Shown: positions 51,232-63,381, numbered from the stretch's first letter. The stretch is 64,000 bases of DNA from Mobilicoccus caccae (GCF_030161635.1 NZ_BSUO01000001.1:1903199-1967198), one strand, 5' to 3'. Numbers and translations: made by a program. Notes: generated by a model not told the origin, from the letters alone.

Positions 51232-53366
51232 ATGAGCTCGAGTTCGACACTGCCGCGCCACATCTCGCGATCGGCTGAGGCACACCCCGATCCCCGGCCC
51301 GGGGCGCCGGACCCTCGCGTCCCGCGTCTGCCGGCCGCCATCACCGGCCGCCGTGGCGCGTGGGTCACCGCGCTGCTCGCCCTCGCCGTCCTCGGCGCTC
51401 TCATCGGGGCGTTCCGTTCCGCGGAGAGTCCCGCGGCGCTCTCCTCGGTGCCGACCGACAGCGAGTCGGCCGTCGTCGCAGGGTTGCTCGCCGACCACTT
51501 CCCCGCGGCCGACGAGGCGCCCGCGCTCGTGCTCGCGCTCCGGCACGACGGGGCCGTGCTCACCGACGCCGACCGCACCGCTGTCGAGGGTGCCACGCGC
51601 CAGGCCGCGGCGGCGCTCGGCGTCGAGCCCGGTCGCGCGTTCGTCTCGGAGGACGGGCGTGCCGCGATGACCCCGCTGCCGATCTCGCCGGGCGCGACCG
51701 AGGAGCTGCGCCCTCAGATCGAGGCCGTCCGTGCGGCGCTCGGCACCGCCCCGCTGCCCGGTCTGGACACCTACGTCACCGGCGGCCCCGCGTTCGGTGT
51801 CGACATCGCCGCCGCGTTCGACGGTGCCGACCTGCGGCTGCTCGCGACGACGATCGCCATCGTCGCCGTGCTCCTGCTGCTCACCTACCGCTCCCCCGTG
51901 CTGTGGATGGTGCCGCTCATCGTCATCGGCCTCGCCGACCGCGCCGTGGCCGCCCTCACCGCGCAGATGAGTGCGACGTGGGGTTTCGCCTTCGACGCGG
52001 GCATCGTCAGCGTCCTGGTCTTCGGCGCCGGCACCAACTACGCGCTGCTGCTCGTCTCCCGCTACCGCGAGGAGCTGCGCCGCCACGACGACCATCGGCG
52101 GGCCCTCGCCCTCGCCTGGCGCAAGGCCGCGCCGGCCATCGTCGCGAGCAACCTCACCGTCGTCCTCGCGCTGCTCACCCTGCTGCTCGCCACGTCGCCG
52201 GGCACCTTCGGTCTGGCGCTGCCGACCGCGGTGGGCCTGCTCATCGCCCTGGCCGCCTCCCTCACGCTGCTCCCGGCGCTGCTCGCGATCGCCGGGCGGG
52301 GGATCTTCTGGCCGTTCGTGCCACGCCCCGGACAGGAGGTCACCCGTACGTCGCTGCTCGCGCGCCTGGCCACCGGCGTCACGGCCCGCCCAGTCGTCGT
52401 CGTGGCCGTCTCGGTCGTCGTCCTCGGCATCCTCGCGGCCGGCATGATCGGCACCCGCGTCGGCCTGACCCAGACCGAGCGCTTCACGGTCGCCTCGGAG
52501 TCCGCCGAGGGTCTGGAGGTGCTCTCGGCCCACTTCCCACCCGGTGAGGTGTCGCCGTTGACGATCCTCGCGAACGCCGGTGCCGCCGAGGCGGTCAGGG
52601 AGGCGGCCGCCGCGGTTCCGGGAGTCACCCGCGTCACCCCGGTGGGTGAGCAGGACGCGCTCGTGCGCCTCCGGGTCCCCCTCGATGCCCTTCCGGGCAG
52701 CCCGGCGGCCCTCGAGACCGTCCGGAACCTCCGGGCCGCCGTGCACGCCGTGCCCGGATCGGACGCCCGCGTCGGCGGCGCCGTCGCCGAGGACGTCGAC
52801 GCCCTGGACGCCTCGTGGCGGGACTTCGGCGTCATCGCCCCCTCATCCTCGGGGTCGTGTTCCTCGTCCTCGTGGCCCTGCTGCGTGCCCTCGTCGCCCC
52901 GGCCGTGCTGCTGTCGGCGACCGTCGCGAGTTCGGCGGCCGCGATCGGCGCGGGCATCCGGGTCGGCGAGTGGTTCTTCGGGTTCCCCGCCATCGACGCC
53001 CTCGTGCCGCTGCTGGCCTTCCTCTTCCTCGTCGCGCTCGGCGTCGACTACACGATGTTCCTCGCCCACCGCACCCTGGAGGAGTCCCGCGCGAGGGGGA
53101 CGCGGCGGGCGGTCGTCGCGGCGATCTCTTCGACGGGGGTCGTCATCACCAGCGCGGGTCTCGTGCTGGCGGCCGTGTTCGCGGCGCTCGGGGTGCTGCC
53201 GCTCGTCGTCCTCGGTCAGCTCGGCCTCATCGTCGGTCTCGGCGTGCTCATCGACACGTTCTTCGTGCGCACCGTGGTCGTGCCCGCCCTGTTCGCGCTC
53301 CTCGGCGACCGCATGTGGGCCGGTCTCGGCCGCGCGGGGCACGGGCAGGTGCGGCGCGAGGCGTGA
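51232..53366 (+). CDS. MMPL/RND-family transporter, frameshifted
   Basis: Proton-driven export protein of the MMPL type. Helix at about 43-65, an extracytoplasmic domain, five helices with the FGAGTNYALLLVSRYREELR motif, a second extracytoplasmic domain, then the second helix bundle with ALGVDYTMFLAHRTLEESRA. The first part runs to DASWRDFGVIAP; the rest (LILGVVFLVLVALLRALVAP) lies in another frame because one C is missing from CCCCC at 52838-52842. Repaired length 711. ATG at 51232 with AAGGA. Next to a two-component system that may control it; cargo unknown. Confidence 0.9.
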
Positions 53367-53385
53367 GCGAGGCCGACAATGGGGG

Positions 53386-54624
53386 ATGTCGACCCCCACC
53401 GTGCCCGCCCTGGAGGTGAGCGCCGCGCGGTACCTCGAGATCGGGCAACACCTGCTGTTCGGCGTGTTGCTCACGCTCGGGGCGGTGCGCACAGTGCACG
53501 TGGGATCGCTGGACGCCGGGCAACAGACGGCCGTCTTCGTGGCGGCGGCGCTCACCGCCGCCTGGTACGTGGCGGGCGCGCTGGTCGGCCGACTGCGCGC
53601 GCCCGGTGCGGCCCGGCTCGGGTGGTTCGCCGTCCTGCTCGCCTGCTGGATCGGGCTGCTCATGCTCTCCCCCGACTTCTCGTGGGTCGCGTTCGCGCTG
53701 TTCCTCATGAGCATCCACCTGCTGCCCGGTCGGTCGGCCCTGGTCCTCATCACCGCGCTGTCCTGCGTGGTCGTCGGCGTTCACGTGCACGCGGGAGTCG
53801 GCAACCTCTTCGGTCAGGTGGCCGGGCCGGTCGTCGGCGCGATCGTCGCGGCCGGTACCGGTCTGCTCTACCGCCGCATCCTCGCCGAGAGCGAACAGCG
53901 CCGGCGTCTGGTCGCCGAACTCCTCGCCGCCCAGGACGATCTCGTCGTCGTCCACGACGAACTCGCCTCCACCCAGCGGGAGGCGGGCGTCCACGCCGAG
54001 CGCGCACGTCTGGCCCGTGACATCCACGACACCCTCGCCCAGGGGTTCTCGGCCATCGTGCTCCTCTCCCGCGCCGGTCTCGCGGCCGAGAAGGACAGCG
54101 CCGAGAAGGACAGCCCCGTGCTCACTCAGATCGAGAGCACGGCGCTCGAACACCTCGAGGAGGCGCGACGCGTCGTGCACGCGCTCACCCCGGCGAGTCT
54201 GGAGTCCGCGCCGTTGCCCGCGGCGCTGGCCCGGCTGGTGGCACGTCTGGAGGAGCAGACGGGCATCTCGGCCTCGCTGGATGCCCTCGACGTCGGCTCG
54301 CTGCCCACGGCGCACGAGGTGGCGTTGCTGCGGATCGCGCAGAGTGCGCTCGCCAACGTGCGCCTGCACTCCGGCGCAGCGCGCGTGGGAGTGACGCTGA
54401 CGCGGTCCGTCGATCGGGTGACGCTCGAGGTGGTCGACGACGGCCGGGGGTTCGACCCCGACGCCCCGCGGACCGCGCCGCTCGGCGGCACCGGGTTCGG
54501 GCTGCGCGTGATGCGGGAACGTCTCGCCGGGCTCGGTGGCACCCTGGGTGTGGAGTCCACTCCCGGGGAGGGCACCGTCCTCACCGCGACCATCCCCCTG
54601 GCCGACGCGAAGGACCGCCCGTGA
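53386..54624 (+). CDS. NarL-family sensor histidine kinase
   Basis: Membrane sensor of 412 residues. About six helices in residues 15-170 (LLFGVLLTLGAVRTV, AVFVAAALTAAWYVAGALV, LGWFAVLLACWIGLLML and so on), a coiled coil, then the HisKA_3 phosphoacceptor in ARLARDIHDTLAQGFSAIVL. The ATPase domain has VVDDGRGFDPDAP and GTGFGLRVMRERLAGLGG. The ATG at 53386 lies 5 nt after GACAAT, suggesting leaderless expression; it overlaps nothing upstream but ends in a GTGA overlap with the response regulator. The signal is unknown. Confidence 0.92.
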   Translation: MSTPTVPALEVSAARYLEIGQHLLFGVLLTLGAVRTVHVGSLDAGQQTAVFVAAALTAAWYVAGALVGRLRAPGAARLGWFAVLLACWIGLLMLSPDFSWVAFALFLMSIHLLPGRSALVLITALSCVVVGVHVHAGVGNLFGQVAGPVVGAIVAAGTGLLYRRILAESEQRRRLVAELLAAQDDLVVVHDELASTQREAGVHAERARLARDIHDTLAQGFSAIVLLSRAGLAAEKDSAEKDSPVLTQIESTALEHLEEARRVVHALTPASLESAPLPAALARLVARLEEQTGISASLDALDVGSLPTAHEVALLRIAQSALANVRLHSGAARVGVTLTRSVDRVTLEVVDDGRGFDPDAPRTAPLGGTGFGLRVMRERLAGLGGTLGVESTPGEGTVLTATIPLADAKDRP

Positions 54625-55247
54625 CCGAGCCGCTGACGGTGCTCATCGTCGACGACCACCCGGTCGTCCGCGCGGGGCTGCGCACCCTCCTGACGGCCTC
54701 GGGGCGCATCGAGGTGGCCGGCGAGGCCGAGACCGGGGAGCGCGCGCTGGCGCTGCTGGGCTCGCTGGAGGTCGACGTCGTCCTCATGGACCTACAGATG
54801 GGTGCGGGCATGGACGGGGTCGCAGCGACGGAGCGGATCCGCTCGGCGGACGGCCCACCGGTGCTCATCCTCACGACCTACGACACCGACGCCGACATCC
54901 TGCGCGCCGTCGAGGCGGGCGCTGCCGGGTACCTGCTCAAGGACGCGCCCCCGGACGACCTGCTCGGCGCCGTCGAGGCCGCCGCCCGCGGTGAGACGGC
55001 GCTCGCGCCGCGTGTCGCCCAGCGGCTCATCACCCGGATGCGCAGCCCCCGCCCCCAGCTCACCGACCGGGAGGTCGCCGTGCTCGGTGCCGTGGGCCGC
55101 GGCCTGACCAACCGCGCCGTGGCCCGCGAGTTGTGTATCTCCGAGGCCACGGTCAAGACCCACCTCGTCCACGTCTTCGAGAAACTCGGCGTCGACTCAC
55201 GCACCGGAGCCGTCGCCGCGGCCCGCGAGGCCGGGCTCCTGCGCTGA
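54621..55247 (+). CDS. NarL/LuxR-family response regulator
   Basis: 208 residues. Receiver domain with acidic pair in LIVDDHPVVRAGLRTLL, phosphorylation Asp-57 in VVLMDLQMG, and the Lys in YLLKDAPPDDL. C-terminal LuxR helix-turn-helix: LTDREVAVLGAVGRGLTNRA and SEATVKTHLVHVFEKLGV. Coupled to the kinase gene by a four-base overlap. Likely targets include the adjacent MMPL transporter; this is inference from position. Confidence 0.94.
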   Translation: MTEPLTVLIVDDHPVVRAGLRTLLTASGRIEVAGEAETGERALALLGSLEVDVVLMDLQMGAGMDGVAATERIRSADGPPVLILTTYDTDADILRAVEAGAAGYLLKDAPPDDLLGAVEAAARGETALAPRVAQRLITRMRSPRPQLTDREVAVLGAVGRGLTNRAVARELCISEATVKTHLVHVFEKLGVDSRTGAVAAAREAGLLR

Positions 55248-55273
55248 GACCCGCGTCGGAGGACACGGGCGGG

Positions 55274-56371
55274 TCAGCCGTGGGCCGCGCCGACGATCTC
55301 GCGTGCCGAGTCGATACCCCGCTCGTGCAGGGCGAGGGCCAGCTCGTCGCGCACGCGCAGGGGCGCGCTCGGGTCGTGGAAGGTCACGGTACCCACCTGG
55401 ACGGCGCTCGCGCCCGCGGCCAGGAACTCCAGGGCGTCCTCACCCGAGCCGATGCCACCGACACCGATGATCGGCGCGGTCGGGATCGCGCCGGCCAGCA
55501 TCGCCGCGCGCAACTGCCACACGGCGCGGACGGCCACTGGCCGGATCGCCGGGCCGGACAGACCGCCGGTGATGCCGCCCAGATGCGGGCGCATGGCCCG
55601 GGTGTCGATGCGGATGCCGAGCAGGGTGTTGATCGCCGTGAGTCCCTGGGCCCCTGAATCCAGCGCGGCTCGGGCGATGCCGACGATGTCGGTGACATCG
55701 GCGGTCAGTTTGGCGAAGGCAGGCCACTGCGAGGGCAGTTCGGCGACCACCGCCGAGACGACCTGCGCCGAGGACGCCGGGTCACAACTGAACACCAAGC
55801 CGCGGTTGGCCACGTTCGGGCAGGAGATGTTGACCTCCACCCCCGCCACCGCCCCGGCCGCGTCACTATCACGCAGGACGCGCGCCACGTGGGCGAACTC
55901 CTCCGCGTCGTGCCCGGCGATGGAGACGATCACCTTCGCCCCGCGTTCGGCCAGCCACGGCAGGTCCTGCGCGCAGAACGCCTCGATCCCGGGCCCCTGC
56001 AGGCCGATCGAGTTGAGCATCCCGCTCGCGGTCTCCGCCATCCGCGGGGTGCCGCGGCCCGACCGGGGCTGCGCCATGACTGTCTTGGTCACGAACGCAC
56101 CCAGCTCGGACACGTCGAAGAACCGGTCCAGCTCACGACCGTTCGCCGCACATCCCGAGGCGGTCATCACCGGGTTGGGCAGCGCCGATCCCGCGAGATC
56201 GACTCCGAGGTCGACTGCGGCCCTGGCCTTCTCGAGCAACTCCGCCCGTGAGTGGTCGCCACTGTCCGGCGACGCACCCGGCGAGCTCGCCTCGGCGCTC
56301 CCGGCGGACCCCGAGGAGTCCTCAGGCACCCCGGCGTCGCCCTTCTTCTCACCCTTCAACCAGTCGAACAT
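55274..56371 (-). CDS. pyrD: Dihydroorotate dehydrogenase, catalytic subunit (class 1B)
   Basis: Oxidises dihydroorotate to orotate with FMN; works with PyrK. 365 residues. The first 45 or so are a Ser/Gly/Asp-rich extension, then SALPNPVMTASGCAANGREL, GTPRMAETASGMLNSIGLQG, the catalytic Cys of VNISCPNVANRGL, LTADVTDIVGIARAALDSGA and IIGVGGIGSGEDALEFL. The Cys base and the neighbouring pyrK identify class 1B. The ATG shares a base with the pyrK stop (TGATG). Confidence 0.95.
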   Translation of the reverse strand: MFDWLKGEKKGDAGVPEDSSGSAGSAEASSPGASPDSGDHSRAELLEKARAAVDLGVDLAGSALPNPVMTASGCAANGRELDRFFDVSELGAFVTKTVMAQPRSGRGTPRMAETASGMLNSIGLQGPGIEAFCAQDLPWLAERGAKVIVSIAGHDAEEFAHVARVLRDSDAAGAVAGVEVNISCPNVANRGLVFSCDPASSAQVVSAVVAELPSQWPAFAKLTADVTDIVGIARAALDSGAQGLTAINTLLGIRIDTRAMRPHLGGITGGLSGPAIRPVAVRAVWQLRAAMLAGAIPTAPIIGVGGIGSGEDALEFLAAGASAVQVGTVTFHDPSAPLRVRDELALALHERGIDSAREIVGAAHG

Positions 56372-57450
56372 CAGCGCTCACCCTCCACCGTGTCGTCGCC
56401 CTCGGCGCCCGCGACCTCGGAGCTCGTCACCCCGGCCGTCTCCGGCGGGCGCCCCACGGCGCTGTCGGCGAGATCCTCCCGACCCGCCGGCTCCATCGCC
56501 TCGCGGTCCAGGCCCTCGGCCCCCTCGACCGGGGTGGACGGGACGGCAGGAACGGGCGCGCCCAGGCAGTCGTCGGGGACGACCGAGCGGCCCCCGGCGA
56601 TCGAGTCCCACCGCAGACGGTCGCCGCGGAACACCGGTCCCTCCACACACGAACGGACCATCCGGGTCACCCCGTCATTGCCCACCACCGGCAGCACACA
56701 CGTCATGCAGACCCCGACACCGCAGGCCATCGACTCCTCGACGGCGAGCTGACTGACCACACCCGCCTGGCCGCAGATCCCCGCCACCGACTCGAGCATG
56801 GCCATCGGTCCGCACGCGTACACGACGCCGGCCTCGGTCCGCGTGAGCAGGTCGGGCAGCACGTCGCTGACCCACCCCTTCGTACCCAGCGAGCCGTCGT
56901 CGGTCGTGATGGTGACGCCGTCGGCGTACCGGTCGCCCTTGTAGGCGCCGAACAGCTTGTCCTTCGTCGCCGCACCCAGCACGAGCTCGACGCGGCATCC
57001 GCGGTCCCGCAGCGTCATCGCCAGGGAGAACAGCGCCGCGCTGCCGTACCCGCCCCCGACCAGCACGCACGACACCTTCTCGCGCGGGATCGGGAACGCC
57101 CGCCCCAGCGGCCCGACGAGGTCGACGACATCGCCCACCTCACGCGACGTCAGCCACTCGGTGCCCGGGGCGTGCGGGGCGATGACGAGGTCGAGGATGT
57201 CCTCCTCGCCCTCCTCGGTCGCCGGGCTCGCCGCATGGATGGAGAAGCTGCGGCGCAGGAGCAGCGCCGAGGTCGGGCCGCCGACGGTGAGTGCCACGAA
57301 CTGACCCGGCTTGGCGAGCGCCGGAACTCCGGGGGCCGCGAAGGTCATGTACCGGTAGGCGCCCTCGGTGCGGGTCGCGACCACACGCGCCTGCACCTGC
57401 CGGACTCCCGGCTCGCCCCGCTCACGGACCGCGGTCGGGTTCTCGCTCAT
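56371..57450 (-). CDS. pyrK: Dihydroorotate dehydrogenase electron-transfer subunit
   Basis: FAD- and 2Fe-2S-containing subunit passing electrons from PyrD to NAD+. FAD part: [12 protein letters not shown] part: [19 protein letters not shown] and [14 protein letters not shown]. The iron-sulfur cysteines are in [17 protein letters not shown] and the later RSCVEGPVF. 359 residues; the last 75 are a Pro/Glu-rich extension not usual in the family. The start overlaps the carB stop. Confidence 0.94.
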   Translation of the reverse strand: MSENPTAVRERGEPGVRQVQARVVATRTEGAYRYMTFAAPGVPALAKPGQFVALTVGGPTSALLLRRSFSIHAASPATEEGEEDILDLVIAPHAPGTEWLTSREVGDVVDLVGPLGRAFPIPREKVSCVLVGGGYGSAALFSLAMTLRDRGCRVELVLGAATKDKLFGAYKGDRYADGVTITTDDGSLGTKGWVSDVLPDLLTRTEAGVVYACGPMAMLESVAGICGQAGVVSQLAVEESMACGVGVCMTCVLPVVGNDGVTRMVRSCVEGPVFRGDRLRWDSIAGGRSVVPDDCLGAPVPAVPSTPVEGAEGLDREAMEPAGREDLADSAVGRPPETAGVTSSEVAGAEGDDTVEGER

Positions 57451-60400
57451 GACCTCTCCATTTCACCGGTGGCCCCGTCGCCTCCGGACTCGCTGCCCGC
57501 GTGACGCAGTCGCGCGGCGTGCTCCTGCAGCGAGGCGACCCGCAGGTCGCCACGCAGGAGCGATTCGATGCCGTGCACCGCGGCGCCGAGCTGCTGGACC
57601 GTCGTGATGATCGGCCTGTCCATGCTCGTCGTCGCCGTGCGGATCGTGTATCCGTCCCGTCGCGCGTCGCCCGTGCCGGGCGTGTTGACGACCATGTCGA
57701 CCCGGCCGTCGAGGATCTGCTGGACGATGGTGGGATCACCGTCCGGGCCCGGCCCGTCGGAGTGCTTGCGCACGATCGTCGAGGAGATCCCGTTGCGCTG
57801 CAAGACTTCTGCCGTTCCCTGCGTGGCGAGGATCTCGAATCCCAACTCCGCCAGACGCATGACGGGAAAGATCATGGCCCGCTTGTCGCGGTTGGCCATC
57901 GAGACGAAGATTCGCCCCGAGGTGGGCAACCCCCACAGGCTGCCCATCTGGGTCTTGGCGAACGCCGCGCCGTAGTCGGTGTCGATGCCCATGACCTCAC
58001 CCGTGGACCGCATCTCGGGCCCGAGGACGGAGTCGACCACCTCACCGGTCGCGGTGCGGAACCGCTTGAACGGCAGGATCGCCTCCTTGACCGACACGGG
58101 GGCGTCCACCGGCAGGAGTCCCCCATCGCCGGTGGCGGGCAGCAAGCCCTCCCGGCGCAGGTCGGCGATGGTGGCTCCGAGCATGACCCGGGCCGCGGCC
58201 TTGGCCAGCGGAACCCCGGTCGCCTTGGCGACGAACGGCACCGTCCGCGAGGCGCGCGGGTTGGCCTCGAGCACGTAGAGCACGTCACCGGTGAGGGCGA
58301 ACTGCACGTTCATGAGGCCGTGGACGCCGAGCCCCGCGGCCAGTGCCCGGGAGGACTCGCGCACGCGCTCCAGTTCGCCCCGCCCGAGGGTGACCGGCGG
58401 GATGACGCACGCCGAGTCACCGGAATGGATCCCGGCCTCCTCGATGTGCTCCATGATGCCGCCGAGGTACATGTCGTGGCCGTCGAACAACACATCGACG
58501 TCGATCTCGACGGCGTCGTCGAGGAACCGGTCGATGAGCACCGGGTGCTGGGTCTCGCCGTGGGTCAGAGTGGTGGCGCCTCGGATGTACCGGGTGAGCG
58601 TCTCGTCGTCGTAGACGATCTCCATGCCGCGGCCGCCGAGCACGTAACTCGGACGCACGAGCACGGGATAGCCGATGCCGTGGGCGATCTGCACGGCCTC
58701 CTCGACGTCGAAGGCGACGCCGTGGCGCGGTGCGGGCAGCCCGGCCTCGGCGAGGATGCGCCCGAAGTGGCCGCGGTCCTCGGCGAGGTCGATGGCCTCG
58801 GGGCTCGTGCCGACGATCGGCACCCCCTCGGCCTTGAGCGCCGCCGCGAGCCCGAGCGGGGTCTGGCCACCGAGCTGCACGATGACGCCCGCCACCGGGC
58901 CGGCGGCCTGCTCGGCGTGGACGACCTCGAGCACGTCCTCGAGGGTGAGGGGCTCGAAGTACAGCCGGGAGCTCGTGTCGTAGTCGGTCGAGACGGTCTC
59001 GGGGTTGCAGTTGACCATCACGGTGTCGAATCCGGCGTCGCGCAACGCGAAGCTGGCGTGCACGCAGGAGTAGTCGAACTCGACGCCCTGACCGATGCGG
59101 TTGGGGCCCGAGCCGAGGATGATGACGGCCGGTTTGGTGCGCGCCCCCACCTCCGTCTCGGAGTCGTAGGAGGAGTAGTGGTAGGGGGTCGTGGCCGCGA
59201 ACTCCGCCGCGCACGTGTCGACCGTCTTGTAGACCGGCCGGATGCCCAGGGCGTGCCGCACGCCGCGGACCACGGCCTCGGTCATGCCCGTCAGTTCGGC
59301 GATCTGCGCGTCGGAGAATCCATGCCGCTTGGCCAGGGCCAGGACCTCGGGGCTGAGGGCGCGGGTGTCGCCGACCACGGTCCGCAGGTGGTCGGCGAGG
59401 TCGTTGAGCAACTGGATCTGGTCGAGGAACCACGGGTCGATGCCGGTGGCGCCGTGGACCTCCTCGACGGTGCACCCGCCCCACAGCGCCTGCTGCACGA
59501 GCACCAGACGTCCGTCGGTGGGGGTGACGGCCTCCTGGAGCAACGCCCGGGCCTGCTCGGAGTTCGGCCGGGCGTCGGCGCGCCAGTGGAACGAGCTGCC
59601 CTTCTTCTCCACCGACCGCAGCGCCTTCTGCAGCGCCTCGGTGAAGTTGCGCCCGATCGCCATGGCCTCACCGACCGACTTCATCGTCGTCGTCAGCGTC
59701 GGGTCGGCGGCCGGGAACTTCTCGAACGCGAACCGCGGCACCTTGACCACGACGTAGTCCAGCGTCGGCTCGAAGCTGGCAGGCGTGACCTGGGTTATAT
59801 CGTTGTCGACCTCGTCCAGCGTGTAGCCGATGGCCATCTTGGCGGCGATCTTGGCGATCGGGAAGCCCGTGGCCTTCGAGGCCAGCGCCGAGGACCGGGA
59901 GACGCGCGGGTTCATCTCGATGACGATGACGCGTCCGTCGGTCGGGTTGACGGCGAACTGGATGTTGCAGCCGCCCGTGTCGACGCCGACCTCGCGGATG
60001 ACCGCGATGCCGATGTCGCGCAGCCGCTGGTACTCGCGGTCGGTGAGGGTGAGCGCCGGTGCGACCGTGATGGAGTCGCCGGTGTGCACGCCCATCGGGT
60101 CGAGGTTCTCGATCGAGCACACGACCACGACGTTGTCGGCGTGGTCGCGCATGACCTCGAGCTCGTACTCCTTCCACCCGAGGATCGACTCCTCCAGGAG
60201 CACCTCGTTGGTCGGGGAGTCGTGCAGACCCGAACCCGCGTAGCGCTGCAGGTCCTCGGGGGTGTGGGCGAAGCCGGAGCCGAGCCCGCCCATGGTGAAG
60301 CTGGGCCGCACCACCATCGGATACCCGAGGTCCTCGGCCCCGGCCCAGACCTCGTCCATCGTGTGGCAGACCACGCTGCGCGCCGACTCGGCACCGCAGC

Positions 60401-60812
60401 GCTGGACGACGCCCTTGAACGCCTCGCGGTTCTCGCCGAGTTCGATGGCCTCGACGTTGGCACCGATCAACGGGCAGCCGTACTTCTCGAGGATCCCGTT
60501 CTCGTGCAACGCGATCGCCGCGTTGAGTGCCGTCTGGCCACCGAGGGTCGCGAGGACCGCGTCGGGACGCTCCTTCGCGATGATCTTCTCGAGCACCCGC
60601 GGCTCGATCGGCTCCACATAGGTGGCGTCGGCGATCTCGGGGTCGGTCATGATCGTGGCCGGGTTGGAGTTGACCAGGACGACCCGCAGGCCCTCCTGCT
60701 TGAGCACCCGGCACGCCTGGGTGCCGGAGTAGTCGAACTCGGCCGCCTGACCGATGACGATGGGTCCTGATCCGATGACCAGCACCGACCGGAGGTCGTC
60801 TCTCTTCGGCAT
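57447..60812 (-). CDS. carB: Carbamoyl-phosphate synthase large chain
   Basis: Makes carbamoyl phosphate for pyrimidines and arginine. 1,121 residues with two homologous ATP-grasp halves ([20 protein letters not shown] and [20 protein letters not shown] mark their starts), [19 protein letters not shown] and [20 protein letters not shown] in each, and a C-terminal regulatory methylglyoxal-synthase-like domain ([30 protein letters not shown]). Start overlaps the carA stop (TGATG). Confidence 0.98.
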   Translation of the reverse strand: MPKRDDLRSVLVIGSGPIVIGQAAEFDYSGTQACRVLKQEGLRVVLVNSNPATIMTDPEIADATYVEPIEPRVLEKIIAKERPDAVLATLGGQTALNAAIALHENGILEKYGCPLIGANVEAIELGENREAFKGVVQRCGAESARSVVCHTMDEVWAGAEDLGYPMVVRPSFTMGGLGSGFAHTPEDLQRYAGSGLHDSPTNEVLLEESILGWKEYELEVMRDHADNVVVVCSIENLDPMGVHTGDSITVAPALTLTDREYQRLRDIGIAVIREVGVDTGGCNIQFAVNPTDGRVIVIEMNPRVSRSSALASKATGFPIAKIAAKMAIGYTLDEVDNDITQVTPASFEPTLDYVVVKVPRFAFEKFPAADPTLTTTMKSVGEAMAIGRNFTEALQKALRSVEKKGSSFHWRADARPNSEQARALLQEAVTPTDGRLVLVQQALWGGCTVEEVHGATGIDPWFLDQIQLLNDLADHLRTVVGDTRALSPEVLALAKRHGFSDAQIAELTGMTEAVVRGVRHALGIRPVYKTVDTCAAEFAATTPYHYSSYDSETEVGARTKPAVIILGSGPNRIGQGVEFDYSCVHASFALRDAGFDTVMVNCNPETVSTDYDTSSRLYFEPLTLEDVLEVVHAEQAAGPVAGVIVQLGGQTPLGLAAALKAEGVPIVGTSPEAIDLAEDRGHFGRILAEAGLPAPRHGVAFDVEEAVQIAHGIGYPVLVRPSYVLGGRGMEIVYDDETLTRYIRGATTLTHGETQHPVLIDRFLDDAVEIDVDVLFDGHDMYLGGIMEHIEEAGIHSGDSACVIPPVTLGRGELERVRESSRALAAGLGVHGLMNVQFALTGDVLYVLEANPRASRTVPFVAKATGVPLAKAAARVMLGATIADLRREGLLPATGDGGLLPVDAPVSVKEAILPFKRFRTATGEVVDSVLGPEMRSTGEVMGIDTDYGAAFAKTQMGSLWGLPTSGRIFVSMANRDKRAMIFPVMRLAELGFEILATQGTAEVLQRNGISSTIVRKHSDGPGPDGDPTIVQQILDGRVDMVVNTPGTGDARRDGYTIRTATTSMDRPIITTVQQLGAAVHGIESLLRGDLRVASLQEHAARLRHAGSESGGDGATGEMERS

Positions 60813-61978
60813 CAGGCGTCCTTCCCTGCCGAGGTCCGGGCCGCGGCGAGCATCTCCACGAACCGGTCGAACAAGTACTCGCTGTCGTGGGGGCCGGCGG
60901 CGGCCTCTGGGTGGTACTGCACCGAGAAGGCCGGGCGGTCGAGCAGCCGCAGCCCCTCGACGACGTTGTCGTTGAGACAGATGTGGCTGACCTCGACCCG
61001 CCCGAACTCGGTGTCGATCGGGGTCAACTCTTCGTTGGGCCAGTCGACGGCGAACCCGTGGTTCTGGGAGGTGATCTCGACCCGCCCGGTGGCCCGGTCG
61101 AGCACCGGCTGGTTGATGCCCCGATGCCCGTACTTGAGCTTGTAGGTGCCGAGTCCGAGGGCCCGGCCGAGGAGCTGGTTGCCGAAGCAGATGCCGAAGA
61201 ACGGCAGCCCCGCCTCGAGGACCTCCCGCAGCAGGCCCACCTCCGCGTCGGCCGTGGCCGGATCACCGGGGCCGTTGCTGAAGAACACCCCGTCGGCGCC
61301 CGTGGCACGGATGTCGGCCAGGGTCGAGGAGATCGGCAGCACGTGCACGTCGATGCCGCGGTGGGCCAGCAGCCGGGGCGTGTTCGCCTTGATGCCGAGG
61401 TCGACGGCGGCCACGGTGAACCGCCGATCCCCTTCGGCCGCAACGACGTACGGCTCGCGCGTCGTCACGTCGGCGGCGAGTGCGGCCCCGGCCATGGGCG
61501 CCGAGGCCCGCACCCGATCCAGCAGCACGTCCTGCGGCTCGCCCGCCGCGAGCCCGGAGAAGATCCCGACCCGCATCGCGCCGGACTCCCGCAGGTGCCG
61601 GGTCAGCGCGCGCGTGTCGATGTCGCTGATACCGACGACGCCCTGCTCGCGCAGGTCGTCCTCCAGGGTGCGGCGGCTGCGCCAGTTCGAGGGACGCAGC
61701 GCGGGATCGCGGACGACGTACCCGCTGACCCAGATACGGGCCGACTCCCCGTCCTCGTCGTTGACACCGGTGTTGCCGATGTGCGGGGCCGTCATGACGA
61801 CGACCTGCCGGTGGAAGCTCGGGTCGGTGAGCGTCTCCTGATAGCCGCTCATACCCGTGGAGAAGACCGCCTCGCCGACGGTCTCACCCACCGCGCCGTA
61901 CGCGGAGCCGGCGAACACCCGGCCGTCCTCGAGCACGAGGACGGCCGGGGGCCGCGAGAACAGGGAGTTCGGACCCAT
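60812..61978 (-). CDS. carA: Carbamoyl-phosphate synthase small chain
   Basis: Glutaminase subunit. 388 residues: [40 protein letters not shown], then the class-I amidotransferase triad with Cys in [16 protein letters not shown] and His-x-Glu in [14 protein letters not shown]. The ATG at 61978 lies 4 nt after the pyrC stop, so translation is coupled. Confidence 0.97.
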   Translation of the reverse strand: MGPNSLFSRPPAVLVLEDGRVFAGSAYGAVGETVGEAVFSTGMSGYQETLTDPSFHRQVVVMTAPHIGNTGVNDEDGESARIWVSGYVVRDPALRPSNWRSRRTLEDDLREQGVVGISDIDTRALTRHLRESGAMRVGIFSGLAAGEPQDVLLDRVRASAPMAGAALAADVTTREPYVVAAEGDRRFTVAAVDLGIKANTPRLLAHRGIDVHVLPISSTLADIRATGADGVFFSNGPGDPATADAEVGLLREVLEAGLPFFGICFGNQLLGRALGLGTYKLKYGHRGINQPVLDRATGRVEITSQNHGFAVDWPNEELTPIDTEFGRVEVSHICLNDNVVEGLRLLDRPAFSVQYHPEAAAGPHDSEYLFDRFVEMLAAARTSAGKDA

Positions 61979-61982
61979 GCGG

Positions 61983-63302
61983 TCAGGCCTCCTCGGCCAG
62001 GTCGGTGACGCGACCCTCCAGGTACGTCGGACGGCCCCGCAGGACCGTGGCGACGACCCGTCCGGTGAGCTCGCGCCCGTGCCAGGGGTTGTTGCGGGAG
62101 AGCGACTCGGTCTGCTCACGGTCGATCACGACCGTGGCGGCCGGGTCGACCAGGGCGATGTTGGCCGGTTCGCCGGCGGCGACGGGACGGCCGTGACCGG
62201 CCAACCCGGCCAGCTTCGCCGGGCGGACCGACATCGACTCCGCCACGTCACGCCAGGTCATGCGGCCGGGGGCGACGAGGTGGGTGGACACCACCGACAG
62301 GGCCGTCTCCAGCCCCAACATCCCGAACGTCGCGATCTCGAAGTCGTGCTGCTTGTCGTGCAGTCCGTGCGGTGCGTGGTCGGTGCCGATGACGTCGATG
62401 GTGCCGTCGGCGACACCCGCGCGCAGGGCTTCGACGTCCTCCATCGCGCGCAGCGGCGGGTTGACCTTGTACACGCTGTCGTAGCTCTCGAGCAGTTCGA
62501 CGGTGAGCGCGAGGTGGTGAGGCGTGGCCTCGGCCGTCACCTCCACGCCCTGGCTCTTGCCCCAGCGGATCAGCTCGACCGAGCCGGCCGTCGACACGTG
62601 GCAGACGTGCAGGCGCGACCTCGCCGCCTTGGCGAGCATGATGTCGCGGGCGATGATCGACTCCTCGGCCGCCGCGGGCCAGGCCGGCAGCCCGAGCAGG
62701 CCCGAGTACGGGCCCTCGTGGCAGCAGGCGGTGTGCGGCGCGAGGCGCGGGTCCTGGGCGTGCTGGGCGACGACGCCGCCGAACGCGCTCACGTACTCCA
62801 GCGCCCGGCGCATGAGCACCGGGTCGTGGACGCACTTGCCGTCGTCGCTGAACATCGACACCCGGGCGCGGCTGCGGTGCATGAGCCCGAGCTCGGCGAG
62901 TTCCTCACCGGCCAGACCCTTGGTGACGGCGCCGACGGGGAAGACGTCGACGTGCGGGGCCCGCCGGCCCTTGTCGTGGATCCATTCCGCGGCAGTGGCG
63001 GTGTCGGTCACCGGAGTCGTGTTGGCCATGGCCATGACCGCGGTGTACCCACCGACCGCTGCGGCGCGGGCACCGGAGGCGATGGTCTCGGTGTCCTCAC
63101 GTCCGGGCTCACGCAGGTGGGTGTGCGGGTCGACGAATCCGGGCAGGGCCACGAGTCCGTCGGCGTCGATGCGGCGGACGTCGTCCGGCGCGGACAGGCC
63201 CGTTCCGATCTCGCTGACGACGCCGTCGCGCACGAGGATGTCGGCCCGGCCCTCGCCCAGGATGTCGGCTCCGGTGATCAGCAGGTTCGAGTCGTTGCTC
63301 AC
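61983..63302 (-). CDS. pyrC: Dihydroorotase
   Basis: Cyclises carbamoyl aspartate to dihydroorotate. 439 residues of the amidohydrolase family, class I: metal motif [19 protein letters not shown], the DDGK segment [23 protein letters not shown], and [15 protein letters not shown]. The GTG at 63302 has GAGGAG 6 nt upstream. It is separated from pyrB by 79 nt with no other gene. Confidence 0.96.
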   Translation of the reverse strand: MSNDSNLLITGADILGEGRADILVRDGVVSEIGTGLSAPDDVRRIDADGLVALPGFVDPHTHLREPGREDTETIASGARAAAVGGYTAVMAMANTTPVTDTATAAEWIHDKGRRAPHVDVFPVGAVTKGLAGEELAELGLMHRSRARVSMFSDDGKCVHDPVLMRRALEYVSAFGGVVAQHAQDPRLAPHTACCHEGPYSGLLGLPAWPAAAEESIIARDIMLAKAARSRLHVCHVSTAGSVELIRWGKSQGVEVTAEATPHHLALTVELLESYDSVYKVNPPLRAMEDVEALRAGVADGTIDVIGTDHAPHGLHDKQHDFEIATFGMLGLETALSVVSTHLVAPGRMTWRDVAESMSVRPAKLAGLAGHGRPVAAGEPANIALVDPAATVVIDREQTESLSRNNPWHGRELTGRVVATVLRGRPTYLEGRVTDLAEEA

Positions 63303-63381
63303 TTGGTCTCCTCCTCGCGAGTCGCGAGCGCTCGCCGTGCGGCCGTGGATGTCGGGGCGCCGAACAGGCGCAGGCGCGCGC

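Noticed and set aside
51154..54624. One 1,156-residue transporter-kinase fusion
   Set aside because: The first part loses its frame at 52842 and the frame between there and 53386 is low-complexity; the missing transporter half lies in the other frame.
57501..60770. 1,089-codon plus-strand open frame opposite carB
   Set aside because: Antisense shadow of carB with no recognisable motif and biased composition.
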